This document shows positions 5,253-6,210 of a stretch of DNA of 6,210 nucleotides, in pieces; the stretch's first letter is position 1; the number at the start of each line of letters is the position of its first letter. The translations under genes and the position numbers were made by a program. The notes under the pieces were generated by a model. The model made no database searches. It was not told the DNA's origin and saw only the letters and a program-made list of their open reading frames with translations. This DNA comes from Candidatus Coatesiibacteriota bacterium (GTDB lineage Bacteria; Oederibacteriota; CAKKQC01), in NCBI GenBank assembly GCA_023265785.1, contig JAHFSL010000159.1, positions 1 to 6,210 of the forward strand, written 5' to 3'.

Positions 5253-6210
5253 GGCGCCTCGGCCTTGAAGACCTCGGCGATGACATCCTCCACGGGCGGA
5301 TCCTCGATGGTCAGGTCCAGGACGGGCAGTTGGGCCAGCAGCGCCGCCGTCACGGCGGCCGCCTTCTCGCGCGGCACCTTGAGGTCGGCGACCGGACCGG
5401 CCACGGAGACCACCTCGCCGTAGCCCTTGAGCTCCAGTTCGGTGAGCGTCCTTCCCGCCGTCACCTTGAGGTGCTTGGCGGACGACCAGCGCTCCACGAG
5501 CGTGGCCAGCGGGCCGTCGAAGACGCCCCGACCGTGGTTGATGACCACAACCCGGGAGGTCAGCCCCTTGATGTCAGCCATGTTGTGGCTGGTCAGGACG
5601 ATGGTCGTCCGCCGCTCGCTGTTCACCCGGCGGAGGAAGTCCCGCACCGTCTGCTGGGACATGATATCGAGCCCGATCGTGGGTTCATCCAGAAAGAGGA
5701 CGCGGGGCTCGTGCAGGAGGGAGGCGATCAGCTCGAACTTCATCCGCTCGCCCAGCGACAGTTCGCGCACCTGCACCGAGAGCCGGTGGCCGACGCCGAG
5801 CAATTCGGTCATCTCGCCCACCGTCTTCTTGAACCGGTCCGCCGGGACCTCGTAGATGGCGCGGTTCAGTTCCAGCGAGTCCATCGCGGGCAGATCCCAC
5901 CACAATTGGTTCTTCTGGCCCAGCACGAGGGCGATCTGCCGGCGGTACTCGTTCTTGCGCTCCCACGGGGTGAACCCCAGGACGCGGGCCGTGCCGGCGG
6001 TGGGATACAGGAGGCCCGCGAGCATCTTGAGGGTCGTCGTCTTGCCCGCCCCGTTGGGGCCCAGGAACCCGACAAACTCGCCTTCTTCGAGGGTGAAATC
6101 AATGGACTCCACTGCCGTGACTTCCAGGTGTTCCGGCCGAAACAGGTTCCTGACCGCCCCGCGCACGCCGGACTGCCGCTTGATGGTGCGGTACACCTTG
6201 GAGAGGGCGC
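5249..6210 (-). CDS. ABC exporter ATPase subunit (COG4586-like), 5' partial
   Basis: Nucleotide-binding subunit that powers the two permeases downstream. Numbering from the GTG at 6196: Walker A GPNGAGKTT (46-54), Q-loop Gln94 in VLGQKNQLWW, ABC signature LSLGE (146-150), Walker B VLFLDEP with Glu171, D-loop GLD, and H-loop His204 in TSHNMAD. All are intact, so it should hydrolyse ATP. The QKNQLWWDLPAMDS stretch after the Q-loop is typical of the COG4586 subgroup. The frame continues to the window edge as Ala-Leu-Ser-Lys before that GTG, and LSKVYRTIKR matches the usual N-terminal A-loop strand of these ATPases, so GTG 6196 is most likely an internal Val. The true start is a few codons beyond the window. 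The C-terminal extension of about 80 residues after the core (from about 235) is normal for this subgroup. The stop overlaps the first permease start. The operon promoter lies outside the window. Confidence 0.93.
   Translation of the reverse strand, partial: ALSKVYRTIKRQSGVRGAVRNLFRPEHLEVTAVESIDFTLEEGEFVGFLGPNGAGKTTTLKMLAGLLYPTAGTARVLGFTPWERKNEYRRQIALVLGQKNQLWWDLPAMDSLELNRAIYEVPADRFKKTVGEMTELLGVGHRLSVQVRELSLGERMKFELIASLLHEPRVLFLDEPTIGLDIMSQQTVRDFLRRVNSERRTTIVLTSHNMADIKGLTSRVVVINHGRGVFDGPLATLVERWSSAKHLKVTAGRTLTELELKGYGEVVSVAGPVADLKVPREKAAAVTAALLAQLPVLDLTIEDPPVEDVIAEVFKAEAP

Noticed and set aside
4593..5423. A 276-codon plus-strand open frame opposite the first permease and the ATPase end
   Set aside because: It is antisense to clearly recognisable ABC genes, and the translation is dominated by Glu, Gln, His and Pro with no membrane segments or motif; it is a composition artefact.
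1..6210. A defence system, mobile element, CRISPR array or RNA gene
   Set aside because: No repeats with spacers, transposase, integrase, terminal repeats, tRNA-like or rRNA-like sequence was seen, and recognisable coding sequence fills the window.

Overview
The window is a densely packed stretch of a high-GC (about two-thirds G+C by eye) bacterial chromosome. Seven genes cover almost all 6210 bases, and the only non-coding sequence I can find is 3 bases. There are no rRNA or tRNA genes, no CRISPR array, no insertion sequence and no phage gene. I cannot name the organism. A secreted family 5 glycosidase, an acetyl-xylan-esterase-like hydrolase and a two-permease ABC exporter of the COG4586/4587/3694 kind suggest a free-living, polysaccharide-using bacterium from a group such as Armatimonadota, Planctomycetota or Verrucomicrobiota. 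That assignment is a guess.

Layout: (1) Bases 1-1824, plus strand: an apparent co-transcribed set. It has the C-terminal two-thirds or so of an alpha/beta hydrolase (cut by the window edge), an overlapping YgjP/DUF45-type zinc metalloprotease-like gene, and a small histidine-containing multi-spanning membrane protein joined to it by an ATGA overlap. (2) Bases 1828-3396, minus strand: a glycoside hydrolase family 5 enzyme with a probable signal peptide. About 150 extra residues, mostly beta-rich, lie between its two catalytic glutamates. (3) Bases 3395-3640, plus strand: a small DUF167/YggU gene. Its start codon overlaps the glycosidase start in one CATG, and its stop codon overlaps the next gene's stop in one CTAA. 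(4) Bases 3637-6210, minus strand: an ABC-2-type exporter operon in the order ATPase, permease, permease. Each junction is a 4-base start/stop overlap, and the ATPase 5' end lies beyond the window.

How they work together: the three ABC genes clearly form one complex, with an ATPase dimer driving a heterodimeric membrane channel for an unknown substrate. The hydrolase, metalloprotease and membrane protein genes are linked by overlap, but no shared function is evident. The glycosidase and the esterase-like hydrolase could both act on plant or microbial polysaccharide, but they are on opposite strands with two genes between their starts, so a joint pathway is only a possibility. No complete new system is evident. 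The most unusual items are the split-barrel glycosidase, the start-and-stop overlap geometry around DUF167, and the uncharacterised membrane protein.
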